In this document: positions 1 through 11,981 of the stretch, one piece after another
Numbering within the stretch: position 1 is the stretch's first letter
Layout of the letters: each line of letters begins with the position of its first letter
Source: Austropuccinia psidii
Lineage: Eukaryota > Basidiomycota > Pucciniomycetes > Pucciniales > Sphaerophragmiaceae
Reading direction: 5' to 3'
NCBI GenBank assembly: GCA_023105745.1
Contig: JALGQZ010000001.1
Span: 40,014,082 to 40,078,081, forward strand
Length of the DNA stretch: 64,000 nucleotides
The notes under the pieces: generated by a model
Told to the model about the DNA's origin: nothing
Databases searched by the model: none
The model's input: the letters and a program-made list of their open reading frames with translations, nothing else
Position numbers and translations under genes: made by a program

Positions 1-2177
1 TGGGTCCACTGCTTGATATTTTTGGAGGAGTGGCTGAAGGCTTGAATCCTGAAACATATAAAAAATACAAAAACAATAATAAAGTGCTTTTTATAAATTC
101 TTTCATAAATTTCAAGAATAAAGATAAAAATATTCTATTACATGGATGTGTTTTTGTGGATAAAGGGAATATTTTCCAAACAAGAGAGGCTTTCAAGAAT
201 GCAAACATGGCTCTGAGACATATTGGAAACTATAGCTCACCTTTATTTATTGATATTCCTCAAGATTGTGATCTTTATCAGGCTTCCAACAATACAAGTT
301 TAACTAGTTCTGTTACTTCAATACCTAATTGTCATACCAATCTTTCATTGCACCAAATCCAGGGTATTTCCTTTCTTTTAAATATTGAAAATAACATGGA
401 AAAAATTTGTGAAAATCTATGGAAACATCCAGATAATTTGTGGATTAAAAAAGTGTTTTCTAATGCGGTTGAAAATGGGCTGATACCACAAGATATTGGG
501 TGCAAAAGTAGGGGTGGAATATTGGCTGATGATATGGGACTTGGCAAAACGTTGACAACTTTATGCTTGATTAAAAAAACACAAAATGAAGCATTAAAGT
601 ACTCAGAAATATCTAAGGACCATGTCCCAGCTACTTTGATCATTGTACCACTTTCTACTTTGCATAACTGGGAGAATGAAATAAGACTACATTTTCATGC
701 TGGTAGTTTACCATATTCAATATTCCATGGTTCCAATCGTAACTTCATTTCATTCCAAAATTTGAAGCAGAATGCAATTATCATCACCACATATGATGTT
801 ATTGCTGGTTATAATGTTGATGATGTTCATGGGATGAGAATAAATCCACTTTTGGTGAATTGGTTCAGAATAGTGTTGGATGAAGCACAGTAAGCTTCTC
901 TTTGTGATTCTTAAATAAAAAAGTACTGAAATTTTTACATCAATTAGCTACATAAAGGAACAATCTACTCATAGAGCATTCACAATATTGAATTTAAAAT
1001 CTGAAAGAAAGTTATGCCTTACAGGAACACCATTACAAAACAGTCTTTGGGATCTACATAGTCTGTTGAGGTTTTTACAAGTAGAACCATGGAATCTCAA
1101 GCCTTTATGGGAAAATTGCATAATCAAACAAATATCATCTGGGAATCAAATGGCAATCCAATCATTACAGCTTATAATGCAAACACTCACCTTGAGAAGA
1201 TTGAAAGCCAACCTACTGGATCTTCCCAAGAAAGTGCAACATGGAGTTGGAATTGAAATCTATGAGCCATGGAAAACAGTTTATTTCAAAAAGCATGAAG
1301 AGTTTAGTGCATTGTATGGAAAACAGAGGTCCAAAGCAGTTCAATGGGATTCATCAGAATTTTTCTCCAGATTATCAGATTTGAGGCAGCTTTGCAACCA
1401 TCCAGCACTAATAGAAAAGGAAGAAGGGGGAAGGAGATATACCTGGAAAGAAGGATCCAAAGTGGTGCATCTTGTTAGCCATCTCAAGGAGTTTTTTCAG
1501 AAGGAGCCAGGCTTAAGATATCCCAAAGCAGTTGTTTTTTCAGAATACAAAAGGTTTCTTGATATGTGAGCTCAAATCCTTCTACTACCTGTCATTTGAA
1601 TGATTTTATTGATCAAATATTGTAAAAAGTATTGAAATTGCACTGGATGAAAGTGGAATATCCAATTTGATGATGCATGGAATGCTCAAAAATGATCAAA
1701 GGATCCAAATCCTTGAAGAATTCAGAAAAAATCCAAAATCTCAAGTTCTTCTTACAACAAAAGGCACAGGTGGTGTTGGTATTGATCTGAGATGTGCTCA
1801 AAATGTCTACATAATGGTTAGACAGTATTTAGATACACTTGAAGCTTAATCTAATATTATTCCAATTACTTAAATTAGGAACCAGGTTGGAACCCTTCAA
1901 CTGATGATCAAGCAGTTGATAGGCTTTATCGGCTAGGGCAAAAGAAAGAAGTTCATGTATTTCATTATATAACTGTTGGTAGTATTGAGGTGAATATTCA
2001 GCAAGTTAGAAGGAAGAAACAGCAGCTTCAGATGTAAGATATTTTATACTCAACCAATATTTATCTTTTTTAGTAGCTAAAATTTTTTTATTTCATTTCA
2101 GGTTGAGCATTGGACATTTAGGTACTGTGGATCATGAATTGGAAAAATTGATTGTGGAAACAATAGAAAAATCATGA
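1..2177 (+). CDS. SNF2-family DNA-dependent ATPase (5' end outside window)
   Basis: Chromatin-remodelling or DNA-translocating ATPase of the SNF2 superfamily, expected in the nucleus. The frame is open to the left edge, so the true start is missing. I assemble exons 3-889, 948-1565, 1630-1816, 1879-2033 and 2102-2177; all introns are 58-68 bp GT..AG and join in frame. Motifs in order: Walker A in ADDMGLGKT (about 530-555), Ia around LIIVPLSTLHNW, the DEAH box (its His codon split by intron 1), motif III LTGTPLQN, the helicase-C core TKGTGGVGIDL and motif VI DRLYRLGQ (usually with HR.GQ). No RING finger sits between the lobes, unlike Rad5/HLTF; the linker after RQLCNHPAL is short. The ORF ends 9 bp before the convergent end of gene B. 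It looks intact. It could be a host gene or transposon cargo. Confidence 0.88.
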
Positions 2178-2186
2178 ATTATTTTT

Positions 2187-3299
2187 TTAGGTTTCAGATA
2201 GTTGAAGTAAATTATGAATATCTATACATGGCTTTGATTGTAACATTAGCTTCTCATCATTAGTAAGCTTGGAAATATAATCATCTGAATAAAGATTTTC
2301 TGGAAGTCCAATTGGAACTTTGGCATCTTTCTCAAAAATACCACTTTGTACTCTTCTACTTTCCAAGACATTTGGAATTCTATTGAATTTACTTTTTTGT
2401 ATTTGCTTTTGAATTAATAGAGAATCTAATTGACTTGCTAACTTTGAGAATAAAGCTGACCTCCAAGGGGACTTTAATTTTATTAATGATCCATTTTCAT
2501 CTTCAGTATCAGAGCAGCATCGTGGCTCATCAAATATGGAAGCTTCATCTTGATTAATGTTCAATGATAGCAATGTCTCTGAGCGATTTGACGATAACTG
2601 AATATTAAATAACATCAATTGGTGTAAAAATCAATCATAAATAAAATAAAAACATACTTTTTTACGCCACCTTGATTTCTGCTTCTGACTGGCTTTTTTT
2701 GAAAGTGCTTCAGGAACCAATTTATCATTCTTAAGATCCTCTTGCTTCCCTCTGAACCAGCGCATTAGTATTAAAGACTTATTATTATGTGTATTATCCT
2801 TTGGATTTATCAAGAATATTTTCAATTCTCCTTGTTGGTGTAGATAGTTCCAGTGCTTGAGAACGAATTTTGCAAATATTTGATTCCATTTTGATTCCCA
2901 ACATTGATTCCAAGCAAAGGTTGACATTGGGAAGCCTGATTTGAAGAGATCCTCTAGAAACATAGTTTTGTACATTGGTGAAATTAATATTCTTGGGTTT
3001 ATAGACAGTCTATCCTCTCCTGAGCTGTGATTATGGGGATTTGTAATTGGATTATCAGTGCAAGAAAAGGGTAAGTTCTCAACAATTTTGAGACTTTCTT
3101 CTGATGGAAGAGATTTCCAACTATTTATAGCAGATGGAGATTGGAAATAGTTGATTTCCATGATCAACCAGCATAATTGATGTATGGATCTTGATATTGC
3201 ACTGGTAGGTAGTGGGATGATGGGATGTAATATCTTGTTGATAGTCCTGTTTGATTGGGGTATAGAGGTCTCAAAAAAGTAATGTGAAGCTTTAGGCAT
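2187..3299 (-). CDS. Gene B: hypothetical protein, paralogue of gene C
   Basis: Not a family I can name with a function. Two exons, 3299-2658 and 2597-2187, joined by a 60-bp GT..AG intron in phase 0, give about 350 aa starting at an ATG (MPKASH). A central WNQ..AKF..KHWNYL segment is followed by an RWFRG/K-rich stretch, an acidic SDTEDE patch, a PWRS..F..L..QLD segment and a C-terminal P.GLPENLY..DYISKL motif. The same order occurs in gene C. I recall similar hypothetical proteins near transposases in many basidiomycetes, but this is memory, not a search. It lies convergent to the SNF2 gene and tail-to-head behind gene A. Predicted soluble; no signal peptide or membrane segment seen. Confidence 0.7.
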
Positions 3300-3577
3300 A
3301 GTAAAACAGGTTAATTAAAGTCAGATTTCGGGGTATAGGTGGAAGAATCAAGAGAAAGGCTCCTATTTATCATAAATGAGAGGATTCTGGAGCCCTGTAT
3401 TTATTTCTTAAAGTTTGAATGAGCCTGGAAGAAGCTATATTGTGTAAAAGGAGCTTATTTGGGAAAGTAAGCAATGAGGTATTGGGTGAAGCAAAGTAAT
3501 CTTAGCACACTCAAAGATTATTTGAATAGAAATAACCCTGTTTTGAAAGAATAAAATTAAATTACAGAAAACACTGA

Positions 3578-5657
3578 TCAAGTTAACAAGGTGTTTATAT
3601 TGGCTTTATCAGGGAGGTCTAGTACAGGCTGTCCATCTATGGTATTTTTTTCAAGCCATGCCTCACTGAAGTCTAATACTAAACATTTGGCCACTTCCAA
3701 TTTTTTTGGAGCAGTGGGAACAAATTCATGGGTTTTTGAGAAAAATGCCTTGTTAAAAATATCCAAAATATATGCATTTGTTCTCTTCCAAATAGGCTCA
3801 TAAGGCCTTTCCTCAGCAATAACACTATCAGTAATTTCAATCATCTGCAATGCTCCTTTAGCTGAGCTTTTTCTCCAATCTCTTGAGCAAACCATTAAGC
3901 CTCTTACCCCAGAAGCAAGAAATGAAGCTAAAATATGATAGCAGGGCTTAACTAAGCCTATTTTTGATTGTAGCTCTGATAAGGTCTTAAGGTGTTCTTT
4001 GGACCTTTTATGAGTGAGCACAAATCCATCAGGAATATTGACTGGAAGAACTTTTGAATGTGCTAGTATCAGGACATATGAGATCATAAGATGTAAAATG
4101 GAATCATTGAAAGATATTAAGCTATTCATTCCATAATGAAGTGGCTGGTTTTCCTCCTTTTCATCAAGGGTATTTTCAATTTGAGATGAATGGGATGGTC
4201 TTGTGCTGAGGCAGGACACTAAAAATTACAGGCTGAGTCTTTGAACTAACAAGGGATCATCTTCTGTTGATTTCGTGATTTCAAATTTTTCAGGTTGTAT
4301 GAGATCTTGTGCAGAAACTGATATTGACTCCAGTATTAAATTGGCCCAGAACTGTTTCTTTTGAAGATTAGGGACAAAGAGGGATTGTGCCAATTGAAAG
4401 AGTGGTTGATGTGATTTGGGAATGTTTTGCATTGAGATTGTAGAATCCAAAGTAAAGATAGGGACATTCCAGGCGTCAGGATCATTGAAAGGATCATATT
4501 TCTTTGGTGAAAATATATCTAATCCTGAAAAAAGAAAGTAAATATCAATGTTCTGGATGAAACATGAATGAATGTCTTTTGTATTTACCAGATTTATCCA
4601 AATCCACTAGCCATTTGCTAATGCTAAGAGATCCAATACTTTGAAAGTGTATTCCTTTTGGTAGTTTGGTAGAAAATGGCCTTTGGGGAATTTCCTGGAA
4701 TCGTTCTCTTACTAGATTTTCAACATTAACCTGGCATTTCTTCCATGAGGATACAGAAAGTGGCTGATAATGGCTGATTTTCTCTTCAAAGTGATCTGAG
4801 TGAATGGGATTGAATAATCCGGATTGAGGAAGCTTTTTCTTCTTGTGGGATTTTGAAGGCTCTTCATTACTGGTTTGGATTACTTTTGAAGTTGATGGGT
4901 TGTTATCTACAAGTATGAAATTGGAGTTAGGTTTTTCTTTTGAGTGTTTGGTAGATGTAGGTTGTATCAAGGGCTCCTCAATTTTGGATTTTTCTTTTTT
5001 TGTCATGGTTGAAGCTGGAAAACTTTGTATATTTGATTGATCATTTTGAGAAATGTTATTGACTTCAAGGCTGGAGTTTGACGTGGATAGGGCTTTTTCA
5101 AAATCATTTTGAGGTTGAAATAGTCCTGGTTCTAGATTTTGAGCATCTGACTGATTTTGTGGGTGTGATTTCTCAGTATCATAATTGCATTCCAATTTCT
5201 AAGAAAGAAAAGATTCAGGGAATACAGTTTAATCTTTGATTAAAGCCTAAAGAAAATATTGAGATATACTTCTTGATTCTTTTCCTTTATACTTTGATAA
5301 ATTTTGGCCTTTTTATTACTCATACTAGAAGAAGATATGAAATACCTCTTTATTGATGTTTGGGAGGATGCTGAAATAACAACCTTGGCTTCAGGGGGTA
5401 ATGATCCACCTAGCTGTACACCTAAATTATGATTTGAATTCCAATTAAAAATGGCTCCATATGGGCAAAAGCTGGAAAAACATATGATACAGATCATCTT
5501 CAAGTATTTTGGAGACCTCTTGTATTTTTTTTCTTGCATATTCAGGAAAGTGAGAATCGCAGGTTGCAAGCTTGAGAGAAGGAAGAAATTTGGAGATTTT
5601 GGAGATGAATTCTGATTTTTCAACTTGCTTTGGCTCTATTTCAAGTAATGGATCCAT
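3578..5657 (-). pseudogene. Gene A: multi-exon hypothetical gene, paralogue of A', with at least one in-frame stop
   Basis: Function unknown. Proposed exons: 5657 to about 5488 (MDPLLEIEP.., a helical SKISKFLP..FPEYARKKI region), about 5420 to 5261, 5195+ to 4589, 4524 to about 4229, and 4219 to 3578. The 4525-4588 intron is clean and its position is shared with gene A'. Conserved blocks with A' include KWLVDLDKS..NVPIF, FWANLILESIS, LMISYVLI, a GVRGL segment, EPIWKR and a terminal AKCLVLDFSEAWL. Two problems exist. The exon 1-2 junction does not keep phase with the best sites (donor at the conserved position, acceptor near 5420). A TAA at 4226-4228 interrupts an otherwise continuous frame. 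Either a very short intron or pseudogenisation would explain this. Confidence 0.65.
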
Positions 5658-6334
5658 TTTGAAGCAGTGATTATCTGGAATTGACTGAGGTTTAATTATT
5701 ATAAATAAGTTTATGAATTTATTTTTGAAATGAAATTGAAAAAAATAGAAGGTGGGGGTTCTTTACAGTGTTCAAGACAGATTGGACTATTATGGAATGT
5801 AGGAATTTGGGATGGCATATATCATGATGACTTTTATTAAATGTCTATAGTTTTGTTTGAGCATTGCTCAATATATAATAGCTTGGGGACAAATGAAAAC
5901 CAAAGCAGGCATAAATAAGAGGCTTATATATTAAATAATTTTGAGAAGCTATAGCACAGTTCAGATTTGAAAACATTAAATAAATAACAAATTTATGACT
6001 TATGGTCATAATTGTGAAAGCCCACATTGTGGCTAAACTATAAATTCTTACAATGGGTGACTTTTTAAAATATTTTAAATTATGTTTTCTTTTGAAGTAC
6101 ATTTATTACTAAACTCTAAGCTTGGAAAACATATAGGACACTTCAGCTCTCAAATACACTACAAAAATACTAATTTTATGACTGCTAGTCATGATTTTGA
6201 AAGGCATCTTTTGACTTGGTTATTAATTCACTCAATTTGTGAATTGTTAACATAAGTTAACTCTAATTATATTTCCAAATACATCTATTACAAAACTCTA
6301 AGCTTGGATAAAAAAAAGGACTAGGAGATAAACA
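5658..6334. other. Intergenic AT-rich DNA
   Basis: About 680 bases between the 3' end of gene C and the 5' end of gene A. Only short, low-complexity frames are present (for example on the minus strand near 5845-6102). It must hold the terminator of gene C and the promoter of gene A, but I see no distinct element. The phrase with 'aactctaagcttgga' occurs twice (about 6113 and 6295), a short direct repeat. Confidence 0.5.
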
Positions 6335-7964
6335 TTATTCAGGATTCATACGATTATGACTACTTGAACCAGCTTCAATTCCACTGAGAGAAGATCGTCC
6401 TGGCCTCTGTATGATGTGACGTCCCCTTTTTGTCTTGGCCTCAATCTCTAATAAAATATTTTGGAGTCCAATTGGTTCTTTTACCATTAAGTGGTTTCTT
6501 TCAACTTCTGAAATTGTGTTTAAGTATATTGTGGAATAACAATCTAAAGGTAAGCAATGTGGGACATTAGTTAAATCAGAATTATAGTCTAATTTTTCTC
6601 CATCCCTATGAAGCATACGTTGAACTCTATTCTTTTCAAGCTGGGTTTTGGCACCAAGGGTCATTGCTAGATCCAATTGCCTTGTACACAAGGTCAAAGC
6701 TTCACTACGCCAAACTCCAACAAGTCTTTTGGGTGCTTTTCCAAAGTCAGAATTATCCTCTACATCAGAAGTTGCTTTTATATCAGTATATATTGCAGAG
6801 AAATTGTTGTTTTGAGGGAATAATTGACGTGCTATTTTGAAACGGGCAGCTGTCACCTAAATATAAAAGTAATATTAGAGTTTGGTGTATGTCTAACAAA
6901 AGAATAAGCACGTACATTCTGCCTCCCTCTAGTGTTTTTGGATTTCTTAGCTTTTTGAAATTTAACCTCCTCTGCAGCCTGGCCAAGTTTTGAAAGCTTT
7001 TTCATTTCTTTACCCCTTCCATTGACCCAACGTTCAATTAATAGGGTTAGTTGATCAGGATTGTTGATATTTAAGCTGGGTTGAGTCTGGCTCCAATTGA
7101 AAAAATGTTTGGAGATAATGTCGGCTATGGCTGCATTCCAAGTGGAGTTATTGAATGCGGTCCCCCATTGGAAGGTAATTCTCTTGAGGCCTACTAGCTG
7201 GCATTCCTTTTCACAAGCACGCTTTTCAACTATGGAGACCTTGATCTTGCTATTGAGAACATCACGACTTGGTTTAAATTCAGGTGGCTGCAATCGTTGA
7301 GATATAGAGGTGATTTCTTGTTTGACCAGAATTTGGCGCTCACTAATTGGATGATCTCTCAGTCCATATTCAAAGGTTTCCAAATGGGTCTTGATGTGTT
7401 TAGCTCGGTTTTTGACCCAATGAATGTGAAATTCCTCTTCATCATTGGTAGGATTGGGTGGGAAGTGATCTACAGAAGGTGGCATACCCATTAAGAAGTA
7501 GATAAATTCTCGCAGGTGGACTGATTCAGTGGATGCCTGACTTGGAAGATTGTTCTTTGTTACCAATCTTGTAATGCGGTTATTTCTATGTTGCAATATT
7601 TTCTTATTATTTCTAGCCCTCTGTTGGTCCTCTTCTTGTTGAATCCTGAATTCAACTCCAACAACTGAAACCCAAATCAGTTAGTAATTTTCAATCAGCT
7701 TTGGGAAAGATACTCACCACCGGATGTTATTTCCTCTTGTCCCTCCTGACTGGCATTCTGTGAAACAGCATCCTCTATTCCAAGTCTTTCCAAATCTTGC
7801 AGAAAGATGGATTTCTGTCCAGTAGAGTCAGTATGGATGCTTTCGTGGTTTTCTTCATCTGAGTGAATTATTGAGTCACCCTCTGTTGGTGGGTTTTGTG
7901 ATGAGGATCCAGAATTTTCTCTGTGGAATGCGGAGGGGGAACCACCCAGTGCATGGGAAGACAT
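6335..7964 (-). CDS. Gene C: hypothetical protein, paralogue of gene B, complete
   Basis: Three exons, 7964-7718, 7664-6916 and 6856-6335, with GT..AG introns of 53 and 59 bp, join in frame to 505 aa. The N-terminus is acidic/Ser-rich and probably disordered. The middle has a TWNAAIADIISKHFFNW block (about residue 257), an LLIERWVNGR segment and a Lys-rich linker. The C-terminal third has SDVEDNSDF, RLVGVWRSEALTLCTRQLD, EKNRVQRML and PHCLPLDCYS. Gene B shows the same order (WN..KH..NW, RW..G, S-D-x-E-D, WRS..QLD, K.R, LP..Y), so the two are diverged duplicates. No catalytic motif is recognised. The fully open frame suggests it is functional. It lies head-to-tail between the transposase and gene A, all on the minus strand. 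Confidence 0.78.
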
Positions 7965-8395
7965 TGTAATATCAATTTAAACAAGTGGAGTTAAATTGAG
8001 GAAAATGAGGTAATTATATTAATGAAAATTTGAGTATGTTAAACAGAGTTGGAGTAAGAACTCAACATATGAGAATGAACTTGGTGGATGAGAAAGCTCA
8101 GGAAAACTTAAAGCAGTTTGGTGAAGTGGAAATACAGACATTTTGGTGGAGAAGAGATAGTTTATATACACATTTGTTCAAACCTGTTCTATCCAGCACC
8201 AAAAAGCCAAATTATGTCTTGAAAGATGTTTGAGAGGCTTAAATATGGTAGATTGACAAGTTAAATCTCTTTTAAAAGGGATTGGAGTGAATTTTTCTAA
8301 AAAAAACTTCATTTAATAGCATATAACAATATCAACAAAGGAAAAAGTATTGTTTTTCCTCCAAAGAAATCTTTAGTGAGCATTGATGAGGAAAC
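7965..8395. other. Intergenic DNA between gene C and transposase
   Basis: About 430 bases. A 67-codon plus-strand frame (8030-8233) has no recognisable content and lies in the expected 5' region of gene C, so I do not call it a gene. I looked for a CACTA-type terminal repeat here as a possible element end and could not identify one. Confidence 0.4.
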
Positions 8396-11300
8396 CTAAG
8401 GCTGAAAGGGGTGCGGTGCTTCAATCACCTATCCATTGCTGGCAAGGTTTGAAAGGGAATGGTAAGAAACTGTTAAAATATATGAGATAATGAGTGGCAG
8501 TCCACGGAATCACTTACTGATGAATGTAGAGATACCAAGCAGAGTGTAGCCTGATCAATTCCAAAGCTTCCAGGAGGATTCTTGAGGCTTGCAGCATGAC
8601 CCAAAACTGATTGGGAGTTGATGATTATGGCATCCTCTGTCTGGTCCAATAGAATAGAACAATTGAGATCTGGAAAAGGATGGAAAGGGTCTTTTTCTAT
8701 TTCATTATCTTCAAGCTTCTTGAAAGGTTTGATTATTAGCCACCATATGTCAGGATCACCTCCAACTAATGTGACAATATTATCAATATGGCCCAATGAT
8801 TTCGCATTATTAATGCTATACTCTATGATACTGTCTTCAACATGTGATTTTACATTACAATACCTTTTTTTTTCAAAAATTATTGACTTTTTGCATTCAA
8901 AGAGGTTTACAACATCCCTTAAATCTCTTGAAACTAGTAGTTTCCACTGTTGAAAAATATCATCATGCAATTGAATTGTATGACTGGGACTGATATTTTT
9001 TGATTGATGCAGAGAAATGAGGGGATTGTTCCTACCAACTCTTTGTTGAAGATTAGGCAAATTTGAAATCCATTGATATTGTACTTTAGATATCCATCTT
9101 TTCAGTATTGTTTGGGAGATCTCAGCTACAATTGGTTAGATGTGGGTAAGTATTGTGAGGGTGATTTTTTGACATAAAAATATATAATTCAAACTCAACA
9201 TGGCTTATTATTCCGTGGTATGTCCCCAAATGTACGGTTCATTCTTTCGTATGCCCACACAGCTAAGCTTCTTGGTGGCCCTAGCTCCTTTATAACCTTT
9301 GGTAAATGTTGTGTTAGGTGTAGATTAGGTTTGGAGTTTATCATGGACCAACCCAAACGAAGTGTTTGACGATAGATCTTTGTAGTACTTTCAATCTTAT
9401 CTAGGTCTTCTTCATGAATGCTTTTTCTGAGTAACATGTTTGTTAATGTAACTAATGAAATTAGCGATTTCAGTAGAAGATCCTTATGGAGATAGTTCCC
9501 TGGGCATTTGACCCTTTCCTCCCTGTGAGGTATTTGTGAACTCCATAGTGGTACAAGTGCCAAAGGTAAATACAATGTCATCAAGATTTGCCACTCCGCT
9601 CCTTTGAGTGTCTGAAAGTTTTTGAAACCAAATTTTCTGGGTAGACGAGAAAGCCATGACGGGACTCTTGTTTGATTGATGACTTTTTGAAGTACCTCTA
9701 ATTCGTCTTTTTTTAATCTTGGAGCTTCATCCCCCATTGGATTTAAATACTGATTATCATCAGAAGATAAATCAGAGGGAACCAATGAATCACTTCCATG
9801 TGTAAATGGTAATAAGTTGAGTACTGTAGATGTGGTTGTCTGGGATCTAAGGGAATACCTGGAGTTTGAAGTTCTGTTGCTTTTTGCAGTTTGATCACTT
9901 TTGGTCCTGGAGGCTTCACTAGAGCCTTTGTGCCTTTGGGATGTACGAGATCGAATGCGGGCAAGGTTAGCTCTTGTAAGGTTTTGTTTCTTGGAACAAC
10001 TTATTTGGTCAGAATCATTGTCATCTTCATTTTTCCTTTTTCTTGGACGCCCCAATAAACAAAAAGGATATTTGGATGTATTTGAGTGTGCCAAAAAACT
10101 TTGCTTTTTCCTTTGAACCTCTAACTCGTGACCAGCCAACCCCACCTTAAGGAATGATATGCAATAGTCTTTGATATCCCCTAAAATCAAACAATGCATA
10201 ATATCTATGCCACAAAATTCAATGGGTCTCCAGTAATCTAGTTTATTTAGAATACTCCACCGGACACCATGGGATTTTACAAATTCATCTTGTTCCTTTT
10301 TGGTTTGAAGTTGGAGCCATTCATTTGCCTTCAAAATATGATTTTCATGTGTCCTTGTTTCAAATTTTAAAAAATCTATTTCATTGATGTCCACCCTTGT
10401 AATATTACAAAAGGAGCAAAATCGATTGGCTGAATGAGAGGCAAATCCAGCCACTTTACGTAGAGCAGGAAGATCTGCTATTAAAGGTAATAAAGCCACT
10501 CTAATAAGTCTACCCTGTGGAAAGTCGTGGGTATTGGAAAACCAAATACCATTCCATAGCATTTGAAGCTCAATAACAAGAGGCTCCAAGATTGAATTCA
10601 TTTGATCAAGAGATGGCTCTTTGGGACCAGGAATTATTGCATATAAAAACATGTTCTCCTCTTTGTGACGTTCACTTGGAGGCAGATTCAAACAAGTGAG
10701 AATAATTGACCCAATTGAGATGGATTTTGCAGCCCCTTTGTTACTGAATGGATTGAACCAATCTACGTATAAGCTAAATATCAAATTACCTGTTCTATTG
10801 GTGAAAGCTTGTTTACTACGTGGGGAAGATTTGAATGTGTGCCAAATTTTGCTATGCCAAATATCAGAAATAACTTTAGGGTCTTCTTGAGAATTATGGG
10901 TATGGTGAGCATTTAATAGCTTTTCAAAGCCAGGAATCCACATATGGGAGGCCAACCATTTTTTCAAGGATTGGTATGTAAAGGTACAAATTGGTTTTTG
11001 AAGTGAAGTATCATTCTTGTCATCAGTTTTAAATAAAAGGGAACCACATTCTTTTCTTGCAAGAGATCCTAATTTGACAATGGAGGAAGGAAAAGGTTGA
11101 ATAAATTTGGATGTACACTGTTTGTTGATGTGCCCGGTTTCAGTCAGATCATACAAGCTGAAGCATTCTGGACAGCAAATCTTTTTTTCAAAGTCCATGG
11201 ATATGCCCAGCTGAACAAAAATAGTTTCAATTGAAAGTGGAATTTCTTTAGAAATGGATAATCCATCAAAATTGAATTTGTCTCCAAGGCTGGTTATCTT

Positions 11301-11790
11301 TTCCCTTTCTGATAGAAGAAATTGTTTGATACTATCTCTGGACATTCCATTTTTGAGGTATAGGCTGGAAGCTTGAACCAAAACTTTAAGAGCATGAGAG
11401 TCAATGAATTTGAAGGTCTTGTTTTCATATTTTTTGGTATCAAAAAGTAAATTTCTTTCATTATTCTGATGACATATCTGTTCAATTTGAGAGCATCCAG
11501 GGGTTTTCTGTGTTGGCTGCACCGAAGGATTGTGGAAAATTAGATGTAAGTAATGATGAATAATTGAAATGGGTGAGGGAAAGAGTCCTTACATTTTCGC
11601 TATTTTGGGCTAAAAACATCTGATCAACCAAAGGCTGGGGTCTCCTGAGTTTTGCTAGTTCCAATTGATGTGTCTTCCAAGCTGGGTCAGACATAGGTTT
11701 TCCATGCTGAACAATATTGTTCAAATCTTCATAATATTGATTGCAACAGCCAAGCTCATGACAAGTACAAATTTTTTTTGGGCGACCCAT
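8396..11790 (-). CDS. CACTA/Tnp2-like (fungal Plavaka-type) DNA transposase
   Basis: Transposase for cut-and-paste movement. Exons 11790-11593, 11516-9200, 9125-8518 and a tentative 8428-8396 join in frame to about 1,051 aa. The start is the ATG giving MGRPKKICTC; a GRPKK AT-hook-like tail is followed by a cysteine cluster (KICTCHELGCC). Further on are a CPEC zinc-binding pair (about residue 181), YVDWFNPF (about 318, the D..NPF signature of Tnp2), IIPGPKEPSLDQMN, LLPLIADLPALRKVAGF, CSFC (about 433) and GIDIMHCLILG (about 504, D..H). These match the Tnp2/Plavaka block order known from basidiomycetes. A Ser/Arg-rich insert follows (about residues 560-650). After intron 2 the segment YERMNR..SEISQTILKRW continues the family pattern. 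A TATA box lies about 135 bp upstream, then the palindromic satellite. No terminal inverted repeats were located. Confidence 0.85.
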
Positions 11791-11922
11791 TTTTTGCACT
11801 ATGAAAATTTGTGGGGAATGAGCAAAAAGGGCCCAGAAATTGACATGGGGTAGGGCGGTTATGAGGAATGTTGTGGGGGGCAAAGTGAACTCAAAAGAGC
11901 TTTCAAGTGGACACAAGCAGAG

Positions 11923-11933
11923 CTTTATTTATA
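11923..11933 (-). promoter_or_regulatory. TATA box for the transposase gene
   Basis: Minus-strand TATAAATAAAG lies 133 bp upstream of the proposed transposase ATG and about 50 bp outside the satellite. Spacing and sequence suit an RNA polymerase II core promoter. No mapping data, so this is inference from position. Confidence 0.5.
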
Positions 11934-11981
11934 TTTGAGCATCTTTGATTTTGCAAACATAAAAGGCAATTACCCCTATAG

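Noticed and set aside
8030..8233. 67-codon plus-strand ORF
   Set aside because: No recognisable content; it lies in the promoter region of gene C on the opposite strand.
8396..11790. KDZ-type (Kyakuja/Dileera/Zisupton) transposase instead of Tnp2/Plavaka
   Set aside because: The VDWFNPF, IIPGPKEPSLDQMN, LIADLPALRKVAGF and CSFC order fits Tnp2/Plavaka better. KDZ was considered because it is the best-known TET/JBP partner.
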